From assembly GCA_037176705.1 (NCBI GenBank), contig CM073889.1, positions 58,645,596 through 58,709,595 on the forward strand: DNA of 64,000 nt. Reading direction: 5' to 3'. Below the pieces are notes generated by a model. The model was not told the origin of the DNA. It was given only the letters and a program-made list of their open reading frames with translations, and did no database searches. This stretch comes from Molossus alvarezi (Eukaryota > Chordata > Mammalia > Chiroptera > Molossidae). Position numbers and translations under genes: made by a program. Of this stretch, positions 54,366 through 64,000 are shown piece by piece (position 1 is the first letter of the stretch; each line of letters starts with the position of its first letter).

Positions 54366-55359
54366 GTAAGGTGGTGTGGATGGGGTGGGCACAGGGTGAT
54401 GGGATGGGGGCAGGCAGGCTATGCTCTAAAGGATGGTGATAGATTTTTGGGGGGAAAAAAAGGAGAGAGTAGGGGTACTACCCATGGCCAATCACTTATG
54501 ACAAAAATCTACTCAGGAGCTCTGTTTGGAACCAGAGTCCTGTAGGAGCAGTGAGGGAACTGAGGCTGGATTCTTGCACACACACTACCCCAGCCAGATC
54601 CCAGAGCCCAGCCTTGATGAAGATGACCCAGGCAAATAGGATTATGTGACCACACTTTTCCAGGCCTTCATTATGAAGCAGTTGCTTATTTTTTTAATGG
54701 GTGATGGTGGTTCTTCTTTATTCTTCCCCCAGTTATAAAAAGGAGCCAAGTGGAGAGATGAGTTTGCTGCTCCTCTTCTTTCACCTTTCCTGACCCACCA
54801 ACTGATAGTTGGGACCTGCTCCCTTTCCTGTAAACATACAGGGCCATACAGAGAATCAGGGAGATACTACCCCTAGAGCAGGCTCTCTTGGTGGCACCAC
54901 ATTTGCTGGCTCTCCACACTAGGAGTCCCCCATGACCTTACTATGTGAAGCAGAGCAGCTTCAACCATGTATCTTATTCTCACTAGTTTCTGGTTTTAGC
55001 TCAGTCCCTAGTTGGGCCCATTACAGTCTTCAAAATGGTTCATCCTAAACAGAGAATTAAGAAAGAAATTGGGGGATGGGTCTCTAAAAAGCTATGGAAA
55101 ACTTTTCACCTCTTCCCTTCCATGTCTGCAGAGAGGGAGACAGTCTAGCTGATCAGGGTTGTTGAGGACAGGGCATTGTGGACATCACTCATTCATAGAG
55201 TCGCCAGAAATTGGAGCCAACTCAACTGCATGTAACACACACACACACGAAAGTTATTTTGCCAAGTTTAAACATTCCAAAGTTTCAAAAACCAAGACAG
55301 TTCCTCTGAAATAGCTGTCCTGACAGTATTTTTAAATGGATCCACTTATGCCAACATTT

Positions 55360-55615
55360 AACATAATAAACTGGTACTCTAATAGGTAAAATGTTTTTCT
55401 GAGTTCTGTGAGCTGCTACAACAAATTGATCAAACCCTAGGAAGGAGGTTATGGAAACTCTGAATCCATTGCCAGTCAGTCAGAAGCACAGGTGACAACC
55501 CGGACTTGCAACTGGTGTCTAAAGGTGGGAGGTGAAGTCTTTGTAGCACTTAGCCCTTAACCTGTGGGATCTGATTCTATCTCCAGGTAGACAGTGTCTG
55601 AATTGACTTAATTGC
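55360..55615 (+). mobile_element. LTR 3' fragment homologous to the one in UROC1 intron 1
   Basis: ATAATAAACTGGTACTCTAA followed by GAGTTCTGTGAGCTGCTA, GGTGACAACCCGGACTTGCA and CTTAACCTGTGGGATCTGAT, the same blocks and order as 21180-21430. Confidence 0.65.
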
Positions 55616-55863
55616 TTGATAGTATTGGGAAAAAACAAACAAATAATAAAAAACACACATTGGAATTTTCAACACCAGCCCATCCCCACTCCTGCCAGAA
55701 CTTGGGAAGTCCTATACGCTTAGTTGGTAATGCCAACTCCACAGTGATGTCTTTCAGTCTGTCAGAACTGCTGGGCAATTTCTCCCTAAATGCAAACAAA
55801 TACTGGCTAATTTCATCTGGCGTAATGTCCTCAAGGTTCATTCATGTTGTTATGTGTCAGAAC

Positions 55864-55866
55864 TAA

Positions 55867-55927
<61 letters not shown>

Positions 55928-56003
55928 TTCCTTCCTTCCTTCCTTCCTTCCTTCCTTCCTTCCTTCCTTCCTTCCTTCCTTCCTTCCTCTCTCTCTTTAT
56001 CTT

Positions 56004-56076
<73 letters not shown>

Positions 56077-56092
56077 TTTTTCTTTCTTTCTG
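55864..56092. repeat. compound pyrimidine microsatellite (CTTT)n(CTTC)n(CTTT)n
   Basis: About 230 bases with only C and T on the plus strand except one A: CTTT repeats, about 16 CTTC repeats, a mixed TCTC/TTTAT segment, then CTTT repeats. It sits exactly at the tail end of the Ves SINE that follows. Confidence 0.97.
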
Positions 56093-56354
56093 TTAATCCT
56101 CACCCAAGGATAATTTTTCCATTGATTTTTAGAGAGTGGAAGGGAGGGAGGGGAGGAGGGAGGCAGAGAGAAAGAAAGTGAGAGAAAGAGAAAACATCGA
56201 TGTGAGATGTTTGCCTGGTTGCTTCCCTCATGTGCCCCAACCGGGGTCAGGGATCAAACCTGCAGCCCAGGTATATGCCTTTGACCAGGAATCGAATCCA
56301 CAACCCTTTGGTGCATGGGCCAATGTTCTAACCACTTACCTACACCAGCCAGGG
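56093..56354 (-). mobile_element. Ves SINE
   Basis: The plus strand starts with the tail complement TTAATCCTCACCCAAGGAT and ends with CTACACCAGCCAGGGA. Between them are GA-rich sequence, AACATCGATGTGAGATG, and the promoter box region. Confidence 0.9.
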
Positions 56355-56359
56355 AAGAT

Positions 56360-57990
56360 TTTTTTTTCCTTTTTAAGGCTGAATCATATTTCCTTATATG
56401 GGATAGACCATATTTTGTTTATCCATTCATCTGTCAACAGATACTTGGGTTGCTTCCATCTTTTTGCTATTGTGAATAATGCTGTTATGAACATGGACAT
56501 ATAGGTATCTGTTTGAGTTCCTGTTTTCAATTTTTGGAGGAATATACCCAGAAGTGAAATTTCTGGGTCATATGGTAATTTTAGGTTTAGTTGTTTTGGG
56601 GAAGTGCCATACTGTTTTCTATAACAAAAAAATATTTAATTATAAAAGTTATTTGAAAAACACTCATGATCTTAAACAAAATCAAATAATGCCAATGGAA
56701 GTTAAATTTAAAGTGAAAGTACCCTTTTTCCATTCCACTTCATAAGTAGTCACAGGTACTAGCAGTATATTGTGTATCTTTGTAGAAACTTCCTAAGGAT
56801 ATGCAAGCACATGAACATACATAGTTTTCCCTCCTATGCAAACAAGTCCTCCTAAAGAATGTTCATAATTTATTTTCCTAACAATACATTTTTAGTGGAG
56901 ACATACAGAACATAAAAACCCCCATTTAAATGTGAGCGTACTCATTGTGTTCTGTACCATCACCACTGTCTAATTCCAGGACAGTTCCATCATCCCCAAA
57001 AGAAACTCTTCAGCTATTAGCAGTCAGTCCTAATTCTCCCTCTTCCCCACACCCTGGCAACCACTATTTCCTGCCTTTATGAATTTACTATTCATCTGTT
57101 GATGGACTTGGTATTGTGTAGCATTATGAACAATGCTGCTGTAAACATTCACATGCAAGTTTTTGTGTGGATGTATTTTCATTTATCTTGGGTATATGCT
57201 TAGGAATAGAATTGTTATGTCATGTGGAAATTTCATACTTAACTTTTGGAGGAGCTGCAAAGCATTTTTTCCACAGTGGTTTCACCATTGTAAATTCCCA
57301 CCAAAAATGTATGAGGATTCCAATGTATCCATATCATCACCAACACTTATTCTTTTCCACTAAAAAAAATTATACCTATCTTAGTGAGTGTGAAGTGCTA
57401 TATCTCAATGTGATTTTGATTTGCATTTTCCTGACTAACAATGTTGAGCATCTTTTCATGTTTTTATTAACCATTTGCATTTTTTATTTGGAGAAATGTC
57501 TATTTGAATCCTTTGTCTATTTCCAAATTGGGTTGCTTGTCTTTTTGTTGTTGAGTTGTAAGAGATTTAAAAATGTATTCTGGATAGTAGATCCTAATCA
57601 GATATATGATTTGCACATTTCTCTACCATTTTGTGGGTTGTGTTTTCACTTCCTTGTTGGTGTTCTTTGACCCAAAGAGTTTTTAATTTTGGTTAAGCCT
57701 AATTTGTTTCTTTTATTGTTTGTACTTTTGGTTTCAAATCGAAGAAACCATTCCCTGATCCAAGATCACACAGATTTACACTTGTGTTTTTTCCTAATAA
57801 TCTTTGTTTTTACATTTAGGTCTTTGATCCATTTTGAGTTACTTTTGTGTATAGTGTAAGGTAGGAGGTCCAAATTAATTAATTTATTTTTTTTTACATA
57901 TGGATATCCAATTGTCCCAGTAGCATTTGTTGAAAAGATTCTTCTTTCCTCCTTTGATTGGTCTTGGAACTATACATTTTAGGCATAAAT
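56360..57990 (-). mobile_element. old L1 (L1M-like), ORF2 3' part and UTR fragments
   Basis: The plus strand carries TTTTTGCTATTGTGAATAAT, GAACATGGACATATAGGTAT and later AGATATATGATTTGCA and TCTTTGATCCATTTTGAGTT, all well-known reverse-strand L1 ORF2 3' sequences. Two overlapping copies seem joined (about 56360-56620 and 56880-57990). It is full of stops. Confidence 0.75.
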
Positions 57991-58037
57991 TCATACATAT
58001 ACATATACAAATGTCTCCTATTCTTATCAATATTATT

Positions 58038-58455
58038 ATTTTAAAAATTTATCTTTATTGTCGAAAGTATTACAGGTGTTCCCTCCCATTGACACCCTCC
58101 TCCCTGATTCTGCACCCCCTGCCTTCACCACACTGCTGTCTGTGTCCATTGGTTATGCCTATATCTATACAAGTTCTTTGGCTTATCTCTTCCCATCCCC
58201 TACACCCCTATACTCCCTAAGAGTTTTTTTCAGTCTGTTCCCTACTTTCATGTCTCTGTATCTATTTTGTTCAACAACTTATTTTGTTCATTAGATTACA
58301 CAAATAAGTGAGATCATGTGATACTTGTCTTTTTCTGACTAGCTTATTTCGCTAAGCATAATACTCTCCAAGTCCCTTCCATGCCATCTCTAAGGGTAAG
58401 AGATCTTTCTCTTTTATAGCTGCATAGTATTCCATTGCGTAAATGTACCACAGTC
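58038..58455 (-). mobile_element. 5'-truncated bat L1, 3' end
   Basis: The same 3' end type as 17506-17948 (CATTGACACCCTCCTCCCTG, TAAGTGAGATCATGTGATAC, ATAGCTGCATAGTATTCCAT). Flanks TCAATATTATTA (left) and TCAATATTAATA (right) look like a worn target duplication. Confidence 0.8.
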
Positions 58456-59561
58456 TTTTCAATATTAATAACGTACATTATTTTTAAAGTACTTTTCATA
58501 GTAAATCATTCACCTAATCAATATGTATTTACTGAAAGTCTGTGCTACTAGCCTCTGGGCATACAGATCTGAACAGGACTGACACAGTTCTTGTCCTCAA
58601 GGAGTCTACATTCTAGAGGAGACACAAGCAATGAATTATCAAGGAAAGGGACAAATAAAAACAACTGCAATTAAGAGCTATAATAAGAAACAAAGGAAGA
58701 AGTGGAGAATAAGGGTCTGGGTAAGGGTGTACTTTGAATTAGAAGGCCAGCTAAGATTTTCCAGAAGAATCAAAGACCAGTTGTGCAAAGCGTCTGAAGC
58801 TGGAACTAGCTTGGCCAGTTGGAAGAACTGGGAAAAAGATGGGGGCAGTGAGATTGTAGAGTAAGGGCTAATGCAGTGAGAAATGAGGACAAAGAGGTAT
58901 GCATTGAGGGTGATACCAGCAAGGCCATCAAAGAAATGAGGAGCATGGAGAAGAGCATAATTAGATTTGCATTTTTGGAAGATCACAGAAGTCTGCCTTA
59001 TAGAGAATAGATTGAGTAGAGGGGATGGTGCATGGAGGCTGAAGACCAGGTATGGAGTTATTTTCCTAAGAACGCAGAAGTGAAATAGAGTTTGAACATG
59101 TATTTGGAAGTGTAGACAGGGGTTTAGTCAGGGAGGTGCTATGAAAGGGCTCTGCAAGGAGGTCTATGACTAGAGGCCAGTGATGGGACAGTTCACAGTT
59201 TGCGAGCTGCCTGAGGAACTAGGTTTTCCAACCCTGGCTCTCCCAGCTCCTGGCTGTGAGATCTCTGGCAAGGGTCCTCCATCTCTCTCTCTATGCCTCA
59301 GTTTTCGCACACTTGTCAGTGTGAAGGCTGGCGGCTGCAATTATTAACGCATTACCCAGATGAAAAAGGCTAGCCTGTTTCCCCTGAGAGGTAGGGGAAT
59401 CTCTATCCAGGTCCCTGGGGCCACGCGGGCGTGTCCCTGACGTCACGCAGCCCCAGAAGCCACACGCCCCGCCCCGTGGCTCACGCGCACGCGCGGCTCC
59501 GGGCCAAGCTGGGCGCAGGGCTTTGGCGCCGACTGGCCGGGGCAGCCACAAGGCGTCGCGC

Positions 59562-59594
59562 ATGCCTGGGTGGGGCGAACCGCGCTTCCTCTGA
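59562..59594 (+). other. possible upstream ORF in the ZXDC leader (10 codons)
   Basis: ATG at 59562 reads MPGWGEPRFL and stops at TGA 59592-59594, 32 bases before the ZXDC ATG. It matters only if transcription starts upstream of 59562, which the promoter sites suggest but do not prove. Confidence 0.4.
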
Positions 59595-59626
59595 GCGGCG
59601 GTTACGACGCCGCGGCTGGGCCCAAG

Positions 59627-60590
59627 ATGGATCTCTCGTCACTGCTAGCCGTCCCGACCCCGCGCTCAGCCCAACATGGCGGCGGCGGCAGCCCCAGCCG
59701 ACTCTGCCGAGGTCCAGGGCCACCACTCAGCCTGGGCCCCGCGCGCCGCCGCCTGCTGCTGCTGCGGGGTCCCAAAGATGGCGGGTCGGGCCCGGGGCAA
59801 GGGGAGGCCCGGGAAGTGGCGGCAGGCCCCGGGCCGAGCCCGCCGCCCCTCGAGGATGGCGGCGACTCCTTCGTGGTGCTGCTGGAGGCGCCGAGCGATG
59901 CCGCGGGCGAGGCCTCCGGGCGGCAGGAGGCCGAGTCCGGCGTCGACGTGAGTCCTGTTGGCCGGCCCCAGCAGGGCTCCAGCGGCGCTGGCTCCGCCCC
60001 TGATAGTGGCGCGGCCCTCGCGAACACCGTCACCATCAGCAGCCAGGACTTGCTGGTGCGCTTCGACCATGGTCTCTTCACCCTGGCCACCGCGCAGCCG
60101 CCGCCACCCGGCCTGTCGCCCCGGGGCCCGCCCGTGCAGCCAGCCGAGGAGGCCGCGAGTCCAGCCGAGGGCCGCCGCGGGCCCCTGGGCCCCGGCACGC
60201 TTGGCTATCGCTGCCCCGAACCTCAGTGCGCGCTCTCCTTCTCTAAGAAGCATCAGCTCAAGGTGCACCTGCTGACGCACGGCAGCAGCCAGGGTCGTCG
60301 GCCCTTCAAGTGTCCCCTGGACGGCTGCGGCTGGGCCTTCACCACCTCCTATAAGCTTAAGCGGCACCTGCAGTCGCACGACAAGCTGCGGCCTTTCGGC
60401 TGCCCGGTGGGTGGCTGCGGCAAGAAGTTTACCACGGTGTACAACCTCAAGGCGCATATGAAGGGCCACGAGCAGGAGAACTTATTCAAGTGCGAGGTGT
60501 GCGCGGAGCGCTTCCCTACGCAAGCCAAGCTCAGCTCCCACCAGCGCAGCCACTTCGAACCCGAGCGGCCCTACAAGTGTGACTTTCCCG
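59627..60590 (+). CDS. ZXDC: ZXDC exon 1 (residues 1-322)
   Basis: MDLSSLLAVPTPRSAQHGGG start; acidic/Ser-rich part includes VTISSQDLLVRFDHG (about residue 137), then fingers 1-4 and the first half of finger 5. Ends in CDFP plus one base at GTAACC. Confidence 0.95.
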
Positions 60591-63300
60591 GTAACCAGGG
60601 CCTGCGGGCGGGCTGCAGTGGGTGGAGAGGATTCCTGGGCCCCAGGTCCAAATTCAGTCGTTCAGAGTGGGTGCGTCGGCTGTGCAGGATTTAAACTCGG
60701 TAGGCCAAGTATGAGGGGTGATAACGGAAACGCTCCTGTGTCTGGTGTTTGTGTTCTAGTTCTGCCCAGGGCACCTGAACCCTGCATTGCTGTGGGGATT
60801 ACAACAGTGAGGTAGCACAAATAATCACAGTTGTCCTTTCCCATGGTGGTGGCAACAGATCTTTTTGAAGGTGCTTCTGGTTAGTAAAAGAAATAATGCA
60901 TCGTCCCAGAGATTTGTTATGAGGCAAGTCTTTATTTTCCTCCGTCTCATCCTTTAGAAATACTCCTCAGATATATGTGGGGCATACACTCAGTGCTGGA
61001 GGAAAAACAGATGGGTGTAGCACAGATTCTTTGCCTTTTCTTCTTTTCTTTGGACTTCACCGTTTTGTCAAGTTCTTAAAATTATCCTTATTTTATAGAT
61101 GAAGTGACTGAGGCTGACCAATGTGGAAAAGAAATCCAGTGGTGGTTCTTTTTCCACAGTGATTGCCTGCAGCGGTGAAAAATAAGGCTTCAACACAGTA
61201 AACTCTTTACCAGGATAGGGGGTGTAGGTGCTCTAAGATAGAGACAGTGCCTCAAGGGAGGAAGGGAAGATTCCTTCCTGGGAAGGAGTTGGCTTGGGGG
61301 AAGTGGGGTAGAGGCATTGCAGATGGTAAAATCAAGGCAGGGAATATGGGTTGTGGTGAGAGTGTGGGAGGGCCAAGCAGAGAGAGAACGACCTTCCACC
61401 ATCAATTCATTAAAACAAGGCAAGCATACACCTGGCATGAGCCCCACGTGTGTATTGGCATGTTATATACATTCAGTGTTCTCCTAATGTATATGTTATA
61501 AAATATACTCAAGTATAGGGATTTTGAAAGAGTGAAATAAAAACAAATCTAGTGTTTTCTTCCTACATGCTGTAGATTGTTTTGTGTGTCCGTCTTTGTG
61601 GAGAACATGGCTTTAGACCACTGATTAGAAACCTTTTTCAGTCATACACTCTGGAAATCTGACAGTGGCCGAAGACTGCTTCCTAGTAAAATGCAGAGAG
61701 CATGATTCTGAGTCTAGTAGTAGGAAAATGAGGGATCCAGCCTGCCTTCGGGCATAAGGCCTTGGTTTTGAGCTAGATGATCAGTGGGTTGTCCGTTTGC
61801 AAGATGAGTAGAAGCAGGAGAGGGATCAGTTAAGCCCCAAGAAATGTTTCAGATATAAGTTTCCTTAGGGCTGATCTAGGCAGTGTCATTGGGAATGGTG
61901 AGGCTGCAGATGCAGAGGCAGAATAAAGAGCTGGGTTATGGATGGGAGGAGGGTGGTTCATTCTCATGTAGGCAGACATTCAGCATGTTCAGATTTACCT
62001 GACCAAGTGTATGACTATACAGAAGCCCCAAACAGAGAAAGGTGGGGGGGGTGTGTAGGGGAGGGGGGCGAGGAGATTTATGGCAAAGAGGGTATTTTAC
62101 CAGTTCAATGTGGACAGGAGGAACAGGGTTCCTTGGACCAGTACTTTCATGTGGTGCTGTGCAGTGTGTATTTACTGGGTGGTTTACAGGCACTAGGGTA
62201 GCATGTTAAAGAGTCTGAGAAGAGCCTCTATGCCTGATATTTTCTACCCTATTTGAGTATGTGATGTTTTTGTCGAAGGAGTCTAGGATTTGCTCAGGTA
62301 GGCTCCTTTGGCTGGTGGCTCAACTGGGGGCTGAAGATGGAGGTTATGGAAAAGACCATGTGAGTGAAGATGACCCCATTAACCTCCTTTGACAGAGCAG
62401 GGAGCGTTGAGGAAATGGGCAAAAGGAAAAAGAGAAGCCAGATGTCAGAGGTGGGGGCTGCCAGTTGCAGAGGATGTCAGGGGTACATTTATAAGTAGAG
62501 AAGATGTAGTATTGCTCCAAAGGATTAAAAAGTCTCAGATATTACAATAGTTTGTGGCCCTTTCCAGCTCAACCCTAACAAAGTCTTGTTCTTTAGTACC
62601 TAATTTGTCACTGGATTTTCATGGGTCTCACACCAGCAGCATTAACATTTGAGTTCACAAAATGTATACAAAATCTGTGCCACAGAACCGGGAGCAGATG
62701 GCTGTGACTGGAGGACTTTTCTTTGATCAGGTCCTTCATCTCTAAGTCACATCAAAACAGGTGCCTTGTGTGTGCTTGTTGGCTGCCTTTGTCACCCCTA
62801 CATTAACTATTACAAAGCCAGATGTCAATGGTAGTAACTTACCAGAGGTGCTTCTGAGTCATTTTATTCCTAGTCTGCTTCGGTGCCAGCTGTTTCCTGA
62901 ATGGTGGCTAGTGTAGCTGCCTTCTGTGATTTTTGCCACTCCAGTGAGCAGGTTTGTGTTTTCTTTATTCAGGCTGCGAGAAGACCTTCATCACGGTGAG
63001 TGCTCTGTTTTCCCATAACCGTGCCCACTTCAGAGAACAGGAGCTCTTTTCCTGCTCCTTTCCTGGTTGCAGCAAACAGTATGACAAAGCTTGTCGCCTG
63101 AAAATTCATCTGAGGAGTCATACAGGTAATGAGCTAGAGAATGCAATGTCATTTGGACCCAAGATTTGCCTTTGTAGTAGCTTGCATTTATAATATATGG
63201 TGTAACCTTTTCTTTTCTAAGGTGAAAGACCTTTTATTTGTGACTCTGACAGTTGTGGCTGGACCTTTACCAGCATGTCTAAACTCCTGAGACACAAAAG
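59627..63300 (+). CDS. ZXDC: ZXDC, zinc finger X-linked duplicated family member C (5' part, exons 1-3)
   Basis: ZXD-family C2H2 zinc-finger protein, which in human forms a complex with ZXDA and CIITA to activate MHC class II genes. Exons 59627-60590, 62973-63125 and 63222-63300 join in frame for 398 codons plus two bases and run on beyond the window. Residues 1-193 are a Pro/Gly/Ala-rich variable region; C2H2 fingers then begin at 194, 227, 257, 287, 316, 347 and 377. The family has ten fingers; seven are begun here and the seventh is cut by the next intron. Linkers of the RPF/YKC type separate them. The start was chosen at 59627 because MDL matches the family N-terminus as I recall; the frame stays open further upstream but with no ATG. 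Confidence 0.95.
60591..62972 (+). other. ZXDC: ZXDC intron 1
   Basis: 2.4 kb, falling from CpG-rich to ordinary sequence. No recognised mobile element or gene; a G-run at about 62042-62068. Confidence 0.5.
62973..63125 (+). CDS. ZXDC: ZXDC exon 2 (residues 322-373)
   Basis: After a TTATTCAG acceptor: CEKTFITVSALFSHNRAHFR completes finger 5, and FSCSFPGCSKQYDKACRLKI with HLRSH is finger 6. The donor is GTAATG. Confidence 0.95.
63222..63300 (+). CDS. ZXDC: ZXDC exon 3 (residues 373-399)
   Basis: ERPFICDSDSCGWTFTSMSK then LLRHK, finger 7 up to a split Arg at GTAATC. The intron before it is only 96 bases (63126-63221). Confidence 0.95.
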
Positions 63301-64000
63301 GTAATCTATACATTTTGGTTGAATTATGAGTTTTGAAAATGAATGAATTATTTCTTAGTAGCAGACGCTACTGGATAAACTATCTGTAGATATTTAAAAG
63401 TTATCTGGAAAACCCAATTTGAAAAATTCAGAAAGCTATAAGAATGAGAATCTTATCACCTAAATGAGAATCTGATCACCTAAAGTCAGTTTTTTCTTGT
63501 GTATACTTGCTTTTAAATTTAATTGGTACCCTTTATGTACAATTCTATATTTTTAAGAAAATTATTGTGTGGAATAAGTTTTCCTCATGTCAGTACAAAC
63601 TTTCTATGGTGATAATGATGACCTTGAAGGGCTTAGCCAACACAAAGGTGATGCTCAACACTTCTTTGTATCTCATTTAATCTTCACAACAACTCTGACT
63701 TTGATGTTCTTCTGTTTTGCAGTGGGACTAAGAGCTTGGGTGGTTTGTCTACATTTGTACAGCTGGGGCTTGGGGGGTTTAATATAAAAATGTTACTCAG
63801 GAAAAGACAGCGTTTATGCATGGACTTGAGAAGATCATTTTAGCATTGCATTGGATTTTCTGTGCACATTTCCCGTTGCCCTCTGTGAGTTGGAAAACTT
63901 GTTTATTATTGGGATTCCTAAACAGTGAAAGCAGTTTTATCAATACTCTGGGACTTAGCTGTTTCTAGATTGAAGCAGCACTGATTTTTTTGCATCTGAC
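63301..64000 (+). other. ZXDC: ZXDC intron 3 (start)
   Basis: No further ZXDC finger exon before the window ends. A short duplication, CTTATCACCTAAATGAGAAT / CTGATCACCTAAAGTCAG, lies at about 63450-63485, and a weak MIR-like piece at about 63640-63770. Confidence 0.45.

Larger units (their letters stand above)
54366..59400. other. UROC1-ZXDC intergenic region
   Basis: Holds an LTR piece (55360-55615), a CTTT/CTTC microsatellite with a Ves SINE (55864-56354), old L1 on the minus strand (about 56360-57990), a bat L1 3' end (about 58038-58455) and unique sequence up to the ZXDC CpG island. No gene is seen. Confidence 0.55.
59400..60600 (+). promoter_or_regulatory. ZXDC: ZXDC CpG island and promoter
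   Basis: CpG-dense from about 59400 through exon 1. Factor sites readable upstream of the ATG: a full palindromic CRE TGACGTCA (59438-59445), a GC box CCCCGCCCC (59467-59475) and a perfect NRF1 site CGCGCACGCGCG (59484-59495). ATGGCGG-type YY1 sites follow in exon 1. There is no TATA box. This is a housekeeping-type promoter. Confidence 0.85.

Noticed and set aside
55831..56113. Open frames rich in KKERKKER or FLSFFLSF
   Set aside because: Translations of the CTTT/CTTC microsatellite, not proteins.
59431..60003. 190-residue plus-strand open frame overlapping the ZXDC start
   Set aside because: Low-complexity Arg/Ala/Pro translation of a CpG island in another frame; the ZXDC frame explains the region.
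59666..60469. 267-residue minus-strand open frame opposite ZXDC exon 1
   Set aside because: GC-rich shadow of the zinc-finger coding frame; no recognisable domain, and the plus frame has family motifs and splice sites.

Overview
This is a stretch of mammalian nuclear DNA, almost certainly from a yangochiropteran bat and most likely a vesper bat. Three things point there. There are about ten copies of the tRNA-derived Ves SINE, recognisable by heads such as CCTGGCTGGTTTGGCTCAG and tails such as AAAATCAATGG. There are two short hAT elements that read like the SPIN family, known from vesper bats. The L1 5' and 3' ends are not of primate or rodent type. There are no bacterial genes, tRNA or rRNA genes, or CRISPR arrays.

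Three protein genes are present, in the order CHST13 (minus strand) - UROC1 (plus) - ZXDC (plus), which is the conserved mammalian arrangement. (1) 1-4755: first coding exon of CHST13 (4659-4755, minus) and the start of its long first intron. (2) 4756-19170: the spacer between the head-to-head genes CHST13 and UROC1. More than half of it is one full-length L1 (8402-16719), itself split by a 2.25-kb half-L1-like element (12582-14835). Without the L1 the spacer would be about 6 kb. (3) 19171-53735: the complete UROC1 gene, 20 coding exons with GT-AG borders at all 19 introns, 2031 bases of CDS giving 676 residues with no frameshift or stop. It encodes urocanate hydratase, the second enzyme of histidine breakdown. 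(4) 53736-59400: UROC1 3' end, then an intergenic region of L1 pieces, an LTR fragment, a 230-bp pyrimidine microsatellite and a Ves SINE. (5) 59400-64000: a CpG-island promoter and the first three coding exons of ZXDC, a C2H2 zinc-finger transcriptional regulator. The gene runs off the right edge.

The genes are not known to act together. UROC1 is a liver and skin-linked metabolic enzyme, CHST13 a Golgi chondroitin 4-sulfotransferase, and ZXDC a nuclear partner of CIITA. The richest material for a second look is in the mobile elements: the nested L1/half-L1, two SPIN-like transposons (one with a perfect 8-bp target duplication, one nested in an older LTR), and microsatellites seeded by SINE tails. 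I found no wholly new gene system. Family names for repeats and comparisons with human proteins come from memory and were not checked by search.
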